A DNA stretch of 64,000 nt from Pseudomonadales bacterium (GTDB taxonomy: Bacteria; Pseudomonadota; Gammaproteobacteria; Pseudomonadales; Ketobacteraceae): contig NZXG01000054.1 in the NCBI GenBank assembly GCA_002701845.1, forward strand, positions 1 to 64,000. Reading direction: 5' to 3'. A model generated the notes under the pieces. It ran no database searches and was not told the DNA's origin. It saw only the letters and a program-made list of their open reading frames with translations. Below, in pieces: positions 23,833 through 34,713 of the stretch. A program made the translations under genes and the position numbers. How positions within the stretch are numbered: position 1 is the stretch's first letter; each line of letters opens with the position of its first letter.

Positions 23833-25485
23833 TCAACTAGCCAACAATTTTTCCACTGGATAAATGACGTTGCCTTCACAAAGCGCTTCGTACATTGTCC
23901 CAGTCTTATCCGAAAACATTTTTCGTAAATCCTGACTTGGCAATTGTCCCCAGGTATCGCGTTTAACGTAAACCGGTTTTGATGTTTCCGTAGTTTTTTC
24001 TGGTGGGCTTGATGTTGCAGAAAGCGATGTAGTCGCTGAGTTGATGATTTGAATTAAGGTAATTTCTGGATTAGCGTTAATTAGATCAACAACCAAGGGT
24101 TGTGCTATATCCGGTGACGCTCCCATTTTTACCAACATATCAATGGCTGAATTAACAAGATCATTTTCTTGGACATCACCCGTTTCAACAGATTTTTGGC
24201 GGTTCAGTGTTTGTGCTTTTAAATGATCAAAAGTATTAAGTAAAGCCCCGTCGATTTCTGGAATGATCAAGTCATCGCAATTCTCCAATAACTTTCTATT
24301 TCCATTTCCGCGAAGTGCATCCAGCATTGGTTTTACAACTGCAAACTCTTCTTCAAAAACATCTACCAATAAATCAACAGATAAACATTCTTCCGATGGA
24401 CTGCCAGCTAAGAGTATTGATCTGGCCTGCGCTAAACAAAATAACTTCACCACAATATCAGGAATTCCCTGTGTAAGTTCATAAAGCTTATTAGTGATTG
24501 CTTCATCTATAGGTTTTGGTGAACGCAACCATTGATAACTCCATAATTCGTTTAAGAATTCGTCCCAGCTCTCGTCACACGCCATTCTATCCCATACTAT
24601 GCTTCCTTCTCCTGAAGCTCGCCTAGCTTGTCGAAATTCACGGGAAAAGAGTCGTAAGGCTTTTGGTGTACCAATTAAAATTACTGATACTTCCACCACA
24701 TTAACAAGCGTAACGAGAAAATTAATCATTTTCTTCTCACCACCGCTTTTTGCCAGATTCATGTGTTGAAATTCATCAACTACAATTAATCCAATGGCGT
24801 GGATTAAGCATAGATCCGCAACATCGGCGATCATTTTTCCTATGCTGGGTCTTCCAGATGTGTATTTTTGTCGGTAATTGGTATTAAGACGTTTATCGAG
24901 CGCAATAAAAAAGTTTTCACAAAATTCAGAAAGAGAACCATCATAGGGGCAGTCTATTTTTATCCAGGGTACCTGAAGAAGATGATAATCTGGATGAAAA
25001 ATCACACGATCGTAGGAATTCAAAATAATATTAGTAGTGGTAGATTTACCAGCTCCAGAAATTCCGGAAATCGCCATTGAAGAAGCAGGCGAATTTACAA
25101 CATCATGCGAATATGAAGTTAAATCCAACTGGGATAAGGTGTCACGAGTATTGTTTAACTTACGTTTAAAATCTGCTTTTTCAGGATTTCTCCCCAAATA
25201 ACTTTTTCTAATTAATTGGGATATTTTTTGTTCAAGAATCAAGTGTATGGTTTGCGGAACAAAAAAATTACGAGTTAGTCGAGCAATGGCGTGTACTCGG
25301 ATATGACCTTCAAGCCCTTTTTCTTCTTCACTGATTAATGGCCGTTGCGTTAAGCGTTCCACCACCTCTATCGGGCTTAGTATTTTAGGTAATGCTGAGA
25401 TTAGGGGGTTTTCTGTATATTCTGGCAGTCCCTGGTTCTGATAAACTGCTGTTTTAAATCTAGGTTGATCATCAGAATTATTCAT
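23833..25485 (-). CDS. tnsC: Tn7 AAA+ regulator TnsC
   Basis: TnsC is the ATP-dependent matchmaker that links the target selectors TnsD or TnsE to the TnsAB transposase and provides target immunity. The 550-residue protein has Walker A GISGAGKSTTTN near residue 143 and Walker B LIVVDEFQHMN near 232. LIGTPKALRLF (sensor region) and RQARRASGEG follow, all typical of TnsC. It overlaps the end of tnsB by 8 bases, indicating coupled translation. It is full length. Confidence 0.95.
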   Translation of the reverse strand: MNNSDDQPRFKTAVYQNQGLPEYTENPLISALPKILSPIEVVERLTQRPLISEEEKGLEGHIRVHAIARLTRNFFVPQTIHLILEQKISQLIRKSYLGRNPEKADFKRKLNNTRDTLSQLDLTSYSHDVVNSPASSMAISGISGAGKSTTTNIILNSYDRVIFHPDYHLLQVPWIKIDCPYDGSLSEFCENFFIALDKRLNTNYRQKYTSGRPSIGKMIADVADLCLIHAIGLIVVDEFQHMNLAKSGGEKKMINFLVTLVNVVEVSVILIGTPKALRLFSREFRQARRASGEGSIVWDRMACDESWDEFLNELWSYQWLRSPKPIDEAITNKLYELTQGIPDIVVKLFCLAQARSILLAGSPSEECLSVDLLVDVFEEEFAVVKPMLDALRGNGNRKLLENCDDLIIPEIDGALLNTFDHLKAQTLNRQKSVETGDVQENDLVNSAIDMLVKMGASPDIAQPLVVDLINANPEITLIQIINSATTSLSATSSPPEKTTETSKPVYVKRDTWGQLPSQDLRKMFSDKTGTMYEALCEGNVIYPVEKLLAS

Positions 25486-27589
25486 CCTTGCGATCCTCTT
25501 TCAACAAATCCTTAAGGCTTGTTGGCAGTTTGAAGGTTTTTCTCGGTTGTTGCTTTCCATCCAGTGTAGTTACATTACTGGGTGTATCAGCATCTGGTGC
25601 TTTTGGATTCTTCGATTTTTTATTTCGTTCATACTGACGTTCAGCTCTTTTGTTATCGTTAATCCCTTTAACTTTTTCAGCTTTTGTCATGGTAGGAGTA
25701 GTTGGTTGCTCCGACTTAGACCGCTTGGCAATTTCGTCTAAATCATTTGTCAGGTTAACCGCGCCCGCTCTATCCTTAATTTTGGATGTTGCTGCAGTTG
25801 AAGCTTTGATATCATTTCGCTCCCATACTTCCCATATAGTTAAATTCCTGTACTCTCTACTTCTCTCGGTAAGATCGGCTTCTAAATAATCCAAATAAGA
25901 ATCAGAAGTTCGGATATAGATTGTATTAGATGAATAAAGGTCATAAGCGACAGTGATCTTTTTTGGTCCTTTATAGTTGCCTTCAAACCATCCCCATTCA
26001 ATAGCTTCCCTGCAGGTATAAAAGCATTTAAATAACTTCAACCCATGCTCTGTAATTGTCGCTTCAGTATGCGGAAAAAGATTTATTTTTACTAAATCAG
26101 CAGGTGGTCTACGCAATCTACCTGTACGGTATTCGATACCCCAATTCCAGAGTATTAGAGGATTGTGAGGTAGTGATGGTGGTATTTCATTATCAGCATC
26201 GTAAGTTGTCATCCTATGGTCATTGTTGTAATAAAGCACAATCTTTATCATCATCTGAGTGAATTCGTGTAACGTCATAGTAGCGTCAAGTCGATAATCA
26301 GGTCCGTGCCGCTTCTTACCAATCGTTTTCCCAGTCACATACCCTTCAACGAAGGGTTTCATCTTAACTTGAACTGTTCTAAAGTAGCGTTCTACGACTC
26401 CTTTCCAGTCCGCCCTGTGGGAAGGTGTGTTTTCGATATCGACACTGAATGCTTTACTCAACACTTCAACATGTCTACTAATAATTTCACCTTTGTCACC
26501 AATCAATGACTCCGGTAAACCTATTGTTGGCCACTTATCTTCAGTAATAGAGATACCGAAGTTAGCGCAGTACTCAACTTTATCTAGAACCGAATTAGCT
26601 AATGCTTCCATTGCACTAACCCATGAAGCATTTTCCAAACCAATATACATTCCCACTATCGCGCGACTGAACACATCAACAACGAGATAAAAAGTGGGTC
26701 TACCAATAATTTTTTCTCGATCCTGTTCTGACACCAGATAGACATCGGCAATAGTTGCATCGATTTGGTAACGGCTTCCAGGCCCTTCTACTTCAGACGT
26801 TGAAGTTCCTAGCACTGGTCTGTAATCTTTCAGATAATCTACAAGCCCTTTACGTTTTTGAGTAATCTCAATGGGCGAGTATTCTTTCTCATAAAAATAC
26901 TTAAACTGGCGCTCTGAAGGTACAGCCATAAGATCTTCGGCCTTACACGGGATGGGCACACCAAAGGCTATAAGAACTTGGTTATATGCGTAGTCAAATT
27001 CATACTCTCCCTCATTCAATATGCATTTTTCTATCGCTACTCTGAATATTGATTTTATGGAGTCATCTACATTTATTCCTGTTCCCGGGCTTCGCGTTCT
27101 CGGTGCTCCCAGTTTTTTATCTCCGGCTTTTCTAGACTTTCCTTTGCCACCACATAAATCGTACCGACCACTCAATGAATTTTTACATTTCCCGAATTGC
27201 CAATAACGCCGAAACCACCGGTAAACTGTTTGCTTTGTCGATCCCGTGTTTTCAATAACGGCTACGATAAACTGGCCTCTGGGATTTCTTTGGTATATCT
27301 CCGGTTCTTTAACAACAATGTCTTTTATTGCATCCCAGGCTCGATTCTGTATTTCCTCAGCTCGCGAACCTTCCTTTGGAAAGGTCAATGCGATTGAAAT
27401 ATACGGATCAGTTATTGATACCAAGTCACCTTTCGCCATGAGGTGCTCGAATTCCTCTCTGGGTGATATTATTGGCAACGCATTTTCGTCATCGATATCA
27501 ATCCACACGATAACTTTATGACTAGACCAAAGTATTCGTATTCTTTGCGACGACTGTAAGTAAACGTCATTTGGCATGAACATATTCAA
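25478..27589 (-). CDS. tnsB: Tn7 DDE transposase TnsB
   Basis: TnsB binds the transposon ends, cuts the 3' ends and joins them to target. It has an N-terminal helix-turn-helix part (GSTKQTVYRWFRRYW) and an integrase-like core: IDATIADVY near residue 277 (Asp), LIGDKGEI near 363 (Asp), and VVERYFRTVQ near 399 (Glu). A beta-barrel domain and a basic C-terminal tail (KKSKNPKAP ... LKDLLKEDRKDE) follow; the tail is the region that contacts TnsC in Tn7. The 703-residue length equals Tn7 TnsB. It overlaps tnsA by 23 bases. Confidence 0.95.
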   Translation of the reverse strand: MNMFMPNDVYLQSSQRIRILWSSHKVIVWIDIDDENALPIISPREEFEHLMAKGDLVSITDPYISIALTFPKEGSRAEEIQNRAWDAIKDIVVKEPEIYQRNPRGQFIVAVIENTGSTKQTVYRWFRRYWQFGKCKNSLSGRYDLCGGKGKSRKAGDKKLGAPRTRSPGTGINVDDSIKSIFRVAIEKCILNEGEYEFDYAYNQVLIAFGVPIPCKAEDLMAVPSERQFKYFYEKEYSPIEITQKRKGLVDYLKDYRPVLGTSTSEVEGPGSRYQIDATIADVYLVSEQDREKIIGRPTFYLVVDVFSRAIVGMYIGLENASWVSAMEALANSVLDKVEYCANFGISITEDKWPTIGLPESLIGDKGEIISRHVEVLSKAFSVDIENTPSHRADWKGVVERYFRTVQVKMKPFVEGYVTGKTIGKKRHGPDYRLDATMTLHEFTQMMIKIVLYYNNDHRMTTYDADNEIPPSLPHNPLILWNWGIEYRTGRLRRPPADLVKINLFPHTEATITEHGLKLFKCFYTCREAIEWGWFEGNYKGPKKITVAYDLYSSNTIYIRTSDSYLDYLEADLTERSREYRNLTIWEVWERNDIKASTAATSKIKDRAGAVNLTNDLDEIAKRSKSEQPTTPTMTKAEKVKGINDNKRAERQYERNKKSKNPKAPDADTPSNVTTLDGKQQPRKTFKLPTSLKDLLKEDRKDE

Positions 27590-28427
27590 ATTCCTCGTTC
27601 AGCCAAAAACTCGACGGTGTTAAGTTATTCGTTTTAAGTGAACGGTGATTAATATTGATCATGTCCCAAGAGAAAGCACCTTGAGCCAATAGGTGACGCA
27701 TGTATGCCAAATGAGTGCCAGGCTTTTCCGCATGCTTTTCGTCCAGTGTCTTCATCACAATAGCGATTTTATCTTGTGGGAATGTTTCGACAGCTTTTAG
27801 CACACGCTCAAAAACCATCATTTGAGATGATTTATCCAGGTCAAAACTTAACATATGAGGGATCAACCATTTTATATTCTTGATTAGCGTCACTGGTACT
27901 TCATTCTCAGTAAACAGGAACGAATCGATTTGCTCTCCCTCCCAAAAACGCCTTGCTAGCTCCTCTTTTTCAATGACTCGCTCATCTTCTAGCTCATCTC
28001 GATATTTTATCGATATAGCCTGGTGTACAACGGCTCCATTTAGATTGATGTCTATCAATAGATCAGTTGACATCACTTGAGTGACACCCTTAGCAGCTGG
28101 ATGTTTAATTCCTAGTCTATTTGCGATAGTTAAAGTTTTTTCAGGATCGAGTGGAAATTGCTCTCGAATATCAATTACGGATGGATTCCAATCAAATAAC
28201 AAAAATACTACAAGCTCTAGATCGGACAATAAATGAACAATTCGGCCATGAGTAATAGAGGGGCGACGATGAACCCGACCTCTACTCGGCACATCTCGCA
28301 CAGTAAGAAATGGCTTATAGTGTTTCCCATAGCCTTGTCCACGCTTCTCTTTAACAAGGCGTTTTACAATTGATGACTCTAATAGATCAACAACGTTTTT
28401 CGGGATCGGTTTGAGGAAGTCTTTCAT
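27567..28427 (-). CDS. tnsA: Tn7 endonuclease TnsA
   Basis: TnsA cuts the 5' strand at each transposon end, so that Tn7 moves by cut-and-paste. The 286-residue protein has the restriction-like catalytic set: Glu in SDLELVVFLL near residue 70, Asp in MSTDLLID near 121, and Lys in ISIKYRDEL near 138. A C-terminal winged-helix part has HLAYMRHLLAQG. It is the first gene of the tns operon, next to the right end. No strong ribosome-binding site precedes the ATG, and a 10-bp inverted repeat ends two bases before it. Confidence 0.95.
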   Translation of the reverse strand: MKDFLKPIPKNVVDLLESSIVKRLVKEKRGQGYGKHYKPFLTVRDVPSRGRVHRRPSITHGRIVHLLSDLELVVFLLFDWNPSVIDIREQFPLDPEKTLTIANRLGIKHPAAKGVTQVMSTDLLIDINLNGAVVHQAISIKYRDELEDERVIEKEELARRFWEGEQIDSFLFTENEVPVTLIKNIKWLIPHMLSFDLDKSSQMMVFERVLKAVETFPQDKIAIVMKTLDEKHAEKPGTHLAYMRHLLAQGAFSWDMININHRSLKTNNLTPSSFWLNEEFEYVHAK

Positions 28428-28429
28428 TG

Positions 28430-28482
28430 TCGTGTTCTGAGCTGGAGCGGCGGCGGTAGAAGCAGGTTAGCCCAGAACACGA
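28430..28482 (-). promoter_or_regulatory. Inverted repeat in the tnsA leader
   Basis: Ten-base perfect arms (28430-28439 and 28473-28482, tcgtgttctg and its complement) flank a 33-base GC-rich loop. In the tnsA transcript the 3' arm ends two bases before the start codon. It could therefore form a stem that blocks ribosome entry, or it could be an operator. Function is inferred from position only. Confidence 0.45.
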
Positions 28483-28549
28483 AAGTATGATAGTTTTTTG
28501 TTTAGTATGATACTTTATTGTTAGTATGATACTTTATTGTTGATTTACA
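28483..28549 (-). repeat. Tn7-like right end with three TnsB-type binding repeats
   Basis: Two identical 20-base copies (28503-28522 and 28522-28541, overlapping by one base; outward reading contains ACAATAAAGTATCATACTA) and a diverged third copy at 28483-28502 lie tightly packed up to the terminus at 28549. The ACAATAAAGT core matches the Tn7 TnsB site. The repeats also cover the only space available for the tnsA promoter, so TnsB binding would repress its own operon, as in Tn7. Confidence 0.85.
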
Positions 28550-28610
28550 AGCGCAATAGTGCAATGGCGCACTCTCACTCCACCGTGACACTCTTGGCCA
28601 GATTACGGGG
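28550..28610. other. attTn7: insertion point and TnsD-binding part of glmS
   Basis: The 25 bases 28550-28574 separate the transposon end from the glmS TGA (28575-28577). The adjoining glmS codons encode [11 protein letters not shown], the conserved C-terminus whose DNA is read by TnsD. The first five bases, agcgc, should be the target duplication, but its partner is lost with the left end. Confidence 0.85.
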
Positions 28611-30401
28611 CTGATCCACATCCGTGCCCTTGATAATGGCCACATGGTAACTCAACAGTTGCAACGGGATGGTGTAGACGATGGGTGCCAGTTCCGCCGT
28701 CACCTGCGGTACATCCAGCACGTGGACGTCATCCTGTCGCTCCAGTTTGGCTTCGGCATCCTGAAACACAAACAGCTCACCGCCCCGGGCCCGCACTTCC
28801 TGCAGATTGGATTTCAGTTTTTCCAGCAGCGTGTCAGAGGGGGCCACGGTCACCACCGGCATATCGGCATCCACCAGGGCCAGGGGGCCGTGCTTGAGTT
28901 CACCGGCGGGATAGGCCTCGGCGTGAATATAGGAAATCTCCTTAAGCTTGAGCGCCCCTTCCAGGGCGATGGGATACTGAATACCCCGACCCAGAAATAA
29001 TGCGTGATGCTTTTCCGCAAACTGCTCCGCCATTTCTTCAATGGGGTCGTTCAGGCGCAACGCTGACTGCACCAGATCCGGTAACTGTTTCAGACTGCTC
29101 AGCAGCGCTTTCGATTGTTCCGGTTTCAATTTATGGTATTGACCCAGGGCCAGGGTCAGCAGATACAAAGCCACCAACTGCGTGGTAAACGCCTTGGTGG
29201 ACGCCACACCGATCTCCGGGCCCGCCTTGGTGAGAAAACACATGGCGGATTCCCGTACCAGGGAACTGGTGGCCACGTTACAGATGGCCAGGCTGGACAG
29301 GTAGCCCTCGGCGTTGCGTAATGCCGCCAGGGTATCGGCGGTTTCCCCGGATTGGGAGATGGTGACGAACAGCGTGTTGGGCCGAACCACAGTGGGGCGG
29401 TAGCGGAACTCGCTGGCCACTTCCACATTACACTGCACGCCCGCCAGGCCCTCCAGCCAATACTTGGCCACCAGCCCGGCGTGGTAGGAGGTGCCGCAGG
29501 CAATAATCTGTACCGTCTCCACCTGGGGGAAAATCTCCGCGGCGTCGGTACCGAACAGTTCGGGATTGACCCCATCCGGGTTCAAACGACCATCCAGGGT
29601 GGCGCGGATGGCGGTGGGTTGCTCGAAGATCTCCTTGAGCATGTAGTGGCGATATTCACCTTTCTCGGCAGTGCTGTCGCCACCGGTGAACGACTTGATG
29701 GCCCGCTCCACCCGCTCCCCGGCCTGATTTTCAATGCGAATGTCTTCCCGGGTGACGTCCGCAATATCCCCTTCTTCCAGGAAGATAAAGCGGGTGGTCA
29801 CCGGTAATAACGCCAGCTGGTCAGAAGCGATAAAGTTCTCCCCCAGGCCGACGCCGATGACCAATGGGCTGCCCTCCCGGGCCGCCACCAGATGCTCCGG
29901 CTGATCCCGACAGATCACCCCCAGGGCATAGGCGCCCCTTAAGCGCTGAGTGGCCTGTTTCACGGCGTCAAGCAGATCTCCGCTCACTTGCAGCTGTTGA
30001 TGAACCAAATGCGCCACCACCTCGGTATCGGTTTCCGAGGTGAACTCGTAACCGTCCTTGATCAGGGAGAGACGCAGTTCTTCATGATTTTCAATAATGC
30101 CGTTATGTACCACGGCAATGTTGTGGGACGACATGTGGGGGTGGGCGTTGAGTTCCGTGGGGGAGCCATGAGTGGCCCAGCGGGTGTGGGCGATACCGAT
30201 ACAGCCACCACCACCGACTGCCTTGGCCGCCAGCTCCAGCTCCCGCACCTTGCCCACCTTGCGAATGCGCTCGATGTCCGACCCGGGATTAAAGCGGGCA
30301 ATGCCGGCGGAATCGTAACCCCGGTATTCCAGACGCTTGAGGCCCTCCAACAGAATGGGCGTCACGTCGCGGGTTGAGATGACGCCGACTATTCCACACA
30401 T
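28575..30401 (-). CDS. glmS: Glutamine-fructose-6-phosphate aminotransferase
   Basis: GlmS makes glucosamine-6-phosphate from fructose-6-phosphate and glutamine, the first step to UDP-GlcNAc for peptidoglycan and lipopolysaccharide. The 608-residue protein starts MCGIVGVIS, with the Cys nucleophile of the glutaminase domain. It continues through two SIS domains ([24 protein letters not shown]) and ends NLAKSVTVE. It is intact and not disturbed by the transposon. It lies 10 bases after glmU and is probably cotranscribed with it. Confidence 0.98.
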   Translation of the reverse strand: MCGIVGVISTRDVTPILLEGLKRLEYRGYDSAGIARFNPGSDIERIRKVGKVRELELAAKAVGGGGCIGIAHTRWATHGSPTELNAHPHMSSHNIAVVHNGIIENHEELRLSLIKDGYEFTSETDTEVVAHLVHQQLQVSGDLLDAVKQATQRLRGAYALGVICRDQPEHLVAAREGSPLVIGVGLGENFIASDQLALLPVTTRFIFLEEGDIADVTREDIRIENQAGERVERAIKSFTGGDSTAEKGEYRHYMLKEIFEQPTAIRATLDGRLNPDGVNPELFGTDAAEIFPQVETVQIIACGTSYHAGLVAKYWLEGLAGVQCNVEVASEFRYRPTVVRPNTLFVTISQSGETADTLAALRNAEGYLSSLAICNVATSSLVRESAMCFLTKAGPEIGVASTKAFTTQLVALYLLTLALGQYHKLKPEQSKALLSSLKQLPDLVQSALRLNDPIEEMAEQFAEKHHALFLGRGIQYPIALEGALKLKEISYIHAEAYPAGELKHGPLALVDADMPVVTVAPSDTLLEKLKSNLQEVRARGGELFVFQDAEAKLERQDDVHVLDVPQVTAELAPIVYTIPLQLLSYHVAIIKGTDVDQPRNLAKSVTVE

Positions 30402-30411
30402 GATGCAATCC

Positions 30412-31800
30412 TCACTGCTTGTTGTTGTCCAGTTTCTTCGGCCGCTGCCAGCCTTCGATGGTGACCTGTTTGGCCCGGGTCAGGGTCAGGGCATTATCCG
30501 CGGCCGGTTTGGTGATGGTGGAGCCCGCGCCAATGGTGGCTCCTGCGCCGATGGTGACCGGCGCCACCAGGGAACTGTTGGAACCGATAAACGCGCCGTC
30601 ACCGATGATGGTTTTGTGTTTGTTGGCGCCGTCGTAATTACAGGTAATGGTGCCCGCGCCGATATTCACCTTCTCCCCGGTTTGGGTATCACCCAGGTAG
30701 GTCAGGTGATTGGCCTTGGAGCCTTTACCCAGGAAAATATTCTTGGTTTCCACAAAGTTGCCCACTTTGGCCCGCTGCGCCAGTTCGGTGCCCGGACGCA
30801 TGCGGGCATAGGGCCCCACCTCGCAGTCGGTACCGATCACCGCATTCTCCAACACACAGTTGGCTTTGATAATGGTATTGGCCCCAATGCGGCAGTTTTC
30901 AATCACACAGTTTGGCCCAATCTGCACGTTGTCGCCCAGGACATTGTGCCCCTCAAAAACCGCATTAATATCAATATAGCAGTCCTGACCCACCTGCACC
31001 TGACCGCGGATATCGATGCGCTGGGGATCGGCGAGGATCGCTCCCTGCACCAATAGCCGCTGGGCCAGGGCGGTCTGCAACCGGCGCTCCAAGCGAGCCA
31101 GTTGGGCCTTGTCGTTGACACCTTCCACTTCGATGGGGTCTTTGACCCGGCAGCCGATTACCGGAACCTCGTGCTGATTGGCTATCCGCACCAGGTCCGT
31201 TAGGTAGTACTCCCCCTGGGCATTGCGGTTGTCGATGGTGGGCAACCATTGTTGCAGATCAATGGAATCCGCTAGCATGATACCGGTGTTGATTTCCTCG
31301 ATCTTGCGGATCTCCTTGCCGGCATCTTTCTCTTCCACGATCTCCCGCACCACGCCGGCATGATCCCGCACCACCCGGCCGTAGCCGGTGGGGTCCTCTC
31401 GTTTCACCGTGATAATGCCGCACTCACCCGGTTGCACTTCATTCAAAAACCGGCTCAGGGTGGCCTCGGATATCAGCGGTACATCCCCATAGAGCACCAG
31501 GGTGCGGGTATTGGTCTCCAGCTGATCCATGGCCTGCCGCACGGCATGACCCGTACCCAGCTGCTGCGGCTGCTCCACCCAATGAATGTTGCGATCCGGA
31601 AACCGGGCCGTGATTTCCCCCCGCACCCGTTCCCCGCCATGGCCATACACCACAATGATCTTATGGGCGGCCAACTCAAAACAGGTTTCCAGCACATGGG
31701 CCAGCATGGGCTTTTTCGCCAGGGGCTGCAGGACCTTGGGCAGGGATGACTTCATGCGTGTGCCCTTGCCGGCGGCAAGGATAACAACATTGAGATCCAT
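30412..31800 (-). CDS. glmU: Bifunctional GlmU (acetyltransferase/uridyltransferase)
   Basis: GlmU acetylates glucosamine-1-phosphate and then forms UDP-GlcNAc. The N-terminal nucleotidyltransferase starts [14 protein letters not shown]. The C-terminal half is a left-handed beta-helix of hexapeptide repeats (for example [20 protein letters not shown]) with the acetyl-CoA site near [17 protein letters not shown]. The 462-residue length is normal. It sits between the atpC terminator and glmS, so it needs its own promoter in the ~96-base gap or read-through. Confidence 0.97.
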   Translation of the reverse strand: MDLNVVILAAGKGTRMKSSLPKVLQPLAKKPMLAHVLETCFELAAHKIIVVYGHGGERVRGEITARFPDRNIHWVEQPQQLGTGHAVRQAMDQLETNTRTLVLYGDVPLISEATLSRFLNEVQPGECGIITVKREDPTGYGRVVRDHAGVVREIVEEKDAGKEIRKIEEINTGIMLADSIDLQQWLPTIDNRNAQGEYYLTDLVRIANQHEVPVIGCRVKDPIEVEGVNDKAQLARLERRLQTALAQRLLVQGAILADPQRIDIRGQVQVGQDCYIDINAVFEGHNVLGDNVQIGPNCVIENCRIGANTIIKANCVLENAVIGTDCEVGPYARMRPGTELAQRAKVGNFVETKNIFLGKGSKANHLTYLGDTQTGEKVNIGAGTITCNYDGANKHKTIIGDGAFIGSNSSLVAPVTIGAGATIGAGSTITKPAADNALTLTRAKQVTIEGWQRPKKLDNNKQ

Positions 31801-31830
31801 AGAAGCGCTTCCAATTTGCTGTTCTAAACG

Positions 31831-31860
31831 AAAAAAAGGGCAGCCAAGGCCACCCTTTTT
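31831..31860 (-). terminator. Rho-independent terminator after atpC
   Basis: On the minus strand AAAAAGGG pairs with CCCTTTTT around an inner GCC/GGC stem, followed by a run of T. It lies 37 bases after the atpC stop and separates the ATP synthase operon from glmUS. The flanking A and T tracts allow action in both directions. Confidence 0.8.
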
Positions 31861-31896
31861 ATCATTCTTTTACGTGTCTTTCACGACAACCGGTGA

Positions 31897-32322
31897 TTAC
31901 TTGCCCATTTTCTTCTTCAGGGCCTGAATGGTGCGTAGCTGGGCCGCGGCTTCCGCCAGCATGGCCGCCGCCGCCGAGTAGTTGATCTCGGAGGACTGAT
32001 TGGACAGGGCGCGACGGGCTTCTTCCACCGCTTCCTGGGCCGCCGCCTCGTCAACATCGTCAGCGCGCTGCGCCGTATCCGCCAGGATGGTCACCACCCG
32101 GGGCTGCACTTCCAGCATACCGCCGGATACGTAATACACCTCTTCTTCACCGTTCTGCTTGATGACACGCACTGGACCCGGGTTCAGTTGTGTCAGCAGG
32201 GGAGCGTGACCCGGGGCAATACCCAGATCACCCAATATGCCGTGAGCGACAACCATTTCCACCAAACCCGAGAAGATGGATTTCTCGGCGGAAACGATAT
32301 CACAGTGTACGGTTATCGCCAT
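31897..32322 (-). CDS. atpC: ATP synthase F1 epsilon subunit
   Basis: The epsilon subunit forms part of the central stalk and can inhibit ATP hydrolysis. The protein has the N-terminal beta-sandwich ([38 protein letters not shown]) and the C-terminal helical hairpin rich in Ala. ATG 32322 is chosen because GGGAG lies 8 bases upstream and family members begin MAxT; the frame continues to 32337. It is the last gene of the atp operon. Confidence 0.97.
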   Translation of the reverse strand: MAITVHCDIVSAEKSIFSGLVEMVVAHGILGDLGIAPGHAPLLTQLNPGPVRVIKQNGEEEVYYVSGGMLEVQPRVVTILADTAQRADDVDEAAAQEAVEEARRALSNQSSEINYSAAAAMLAEAAAQLRTIQALKKKMGK

Positions 32323-32343
32323 GGTACTTACTCCCAAGCGTGA

Positions 32344-33753
<1,410 letters not shown>

Positions 33754-33802
33754 TTAACTCGTAACTAATAGAAACCTGAATACTGTCACTGGCCCGCCGG
33801 CA

Positions 33803-34663
33803 TTACACAGCAGCGGCACCACCCACGATCTCGGAGATCTCCTGGGTAATGGCGGCCTGGCGCGCCTTGTTGTAAACCAGTTGCAAATCGTTGATCAGGT
33901 TGCCGGCATTGTCGGTGGCGGACTTCATGGCAACCATACGCGCGGCCTGCTCACAGGCATTGTTCTCGACCACACCCTGATACACCTGGGACTCCACGAA
34001 ACGCACCAGCAGATAATCCAGAATCGCCTTGGCTTCCGGCTCGTAAATATAATCCCAATGGTGCTGGTATTCTTCTTCCTCGGACGCCTCCAGTGGCAAC
34101 AGCTGAATGGTCTTCGGGGTCTGGGTCATGGTGTTGATGAATTCGTTGTACATCAGGTACAGCCGATCAATCCTGCCCTCTTCAAAGGCATTCAACATGA
34201 CTTTCACCGAACCAATCAGATCCTCCACCGCCGGCTGGTCGCCCAGACCGGTACGGGTGGCGGCCACGTTACCGCCCACGGACCGGAAGAAGCTCACGGC
34301 CTTGCTGCCGATCAGGCCCAGGTCCACTTCACAGCCTTTGCCCTGCCACTCCTTGGTGAGTTGCAGCGTGCGCTTAAACAGGTTGATGTTCAGACCGCCA
34401 CACAAGCCCCGGTCCGAGGACACCACAATCACGCCCACCCGCTTCACCTCGCGCTCAGACATGTAGATGTGCTGGTATTCCGGATTGGAGTTGGCCAGGT
34501 GGCGCACAACCTGACGGATTTTCTCCGCGTAGGGTTTGGAAGCCGCCATGCGCTCCTGCGCTTTACGCATCTTACTGGCCGCGACGAGTTCCATCGCGGA
34601 GGTGATCTTCTGCGTGTTTTTAACGCTGGCAATTTTGCCGCGTATCTCTTTTGCGCCTGACAT
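33803..34663 (-). CDS. atpG: ATP synthase F1 gamma subunit
   Basis: The gamma subunit is the rotating shaft inside the alpha-beta hexamer. It starts [21 protein letters not shown] and ends with the conserved helix [31 protein letters not shown] marks the globular domain. At 286 residues it is intact and lies 50 bases after atpA. Confidence 0.97.
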   Translation of the reverse strand: MSGAKEIRGKIASVKNTQKITSAMELVAASKMRKAQERMAASKPYAEKIRQVVRHLANSNPEYQHIYMSEREVKRVGVIVVSSDRGLCGGLNINLFKRTLQLTKEWQGKGCEVDLGLIGSKAVSFFRSVGGNVAATRTGLGDQPAVEDLIGSVKVMLNAFEEGRIDRLYLMYNEFINTMTQTPKTIQLLPLEASEEEEYQHHWDYIYEPEAKAILDYLLVRFVESQVYQGVVENNACEQAARMVAMKSATDNAGNLINDLQLVYNKARQAAITQEISEIVGGAAAV

Positions 34664-34713
34664 AGGGTTACCGTATTCAGGTTACGGGGCGGCAGTGCCG
34701 CCCCGGTGAATGT

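Larger units (their letters stand above)
3428..28549. mobile_element. Tn7-like transposon, left end lost
   Basis: The element spans the surviving cargo and tnsABCDE. The right terminus, reading TGTAAATCAAC inward, is at 28549, followed by exactly 25 bases and then the glmS stop codon; this is the attTn7 spacing. The region is visibly richer in A+T than the flanking core genes. No matching left terminus with ACAATAAAGT-type repeats was found at 3428 or elsewhere, and the IS21 element abuts the cargo directly. The left end and its 5-bp duplication partner are therefore missing, and the element is probably immobile on its own. Confidence 0.9.

Noticed and set aside
3428-28549. CRISPR-associated (CAST-type) Tn7-like element
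   Set aside because: No cas genes or CRISPR repeats are present, and full-length TnsD and TnsE plus glmS insertion indicate the classic Tn7 mode.
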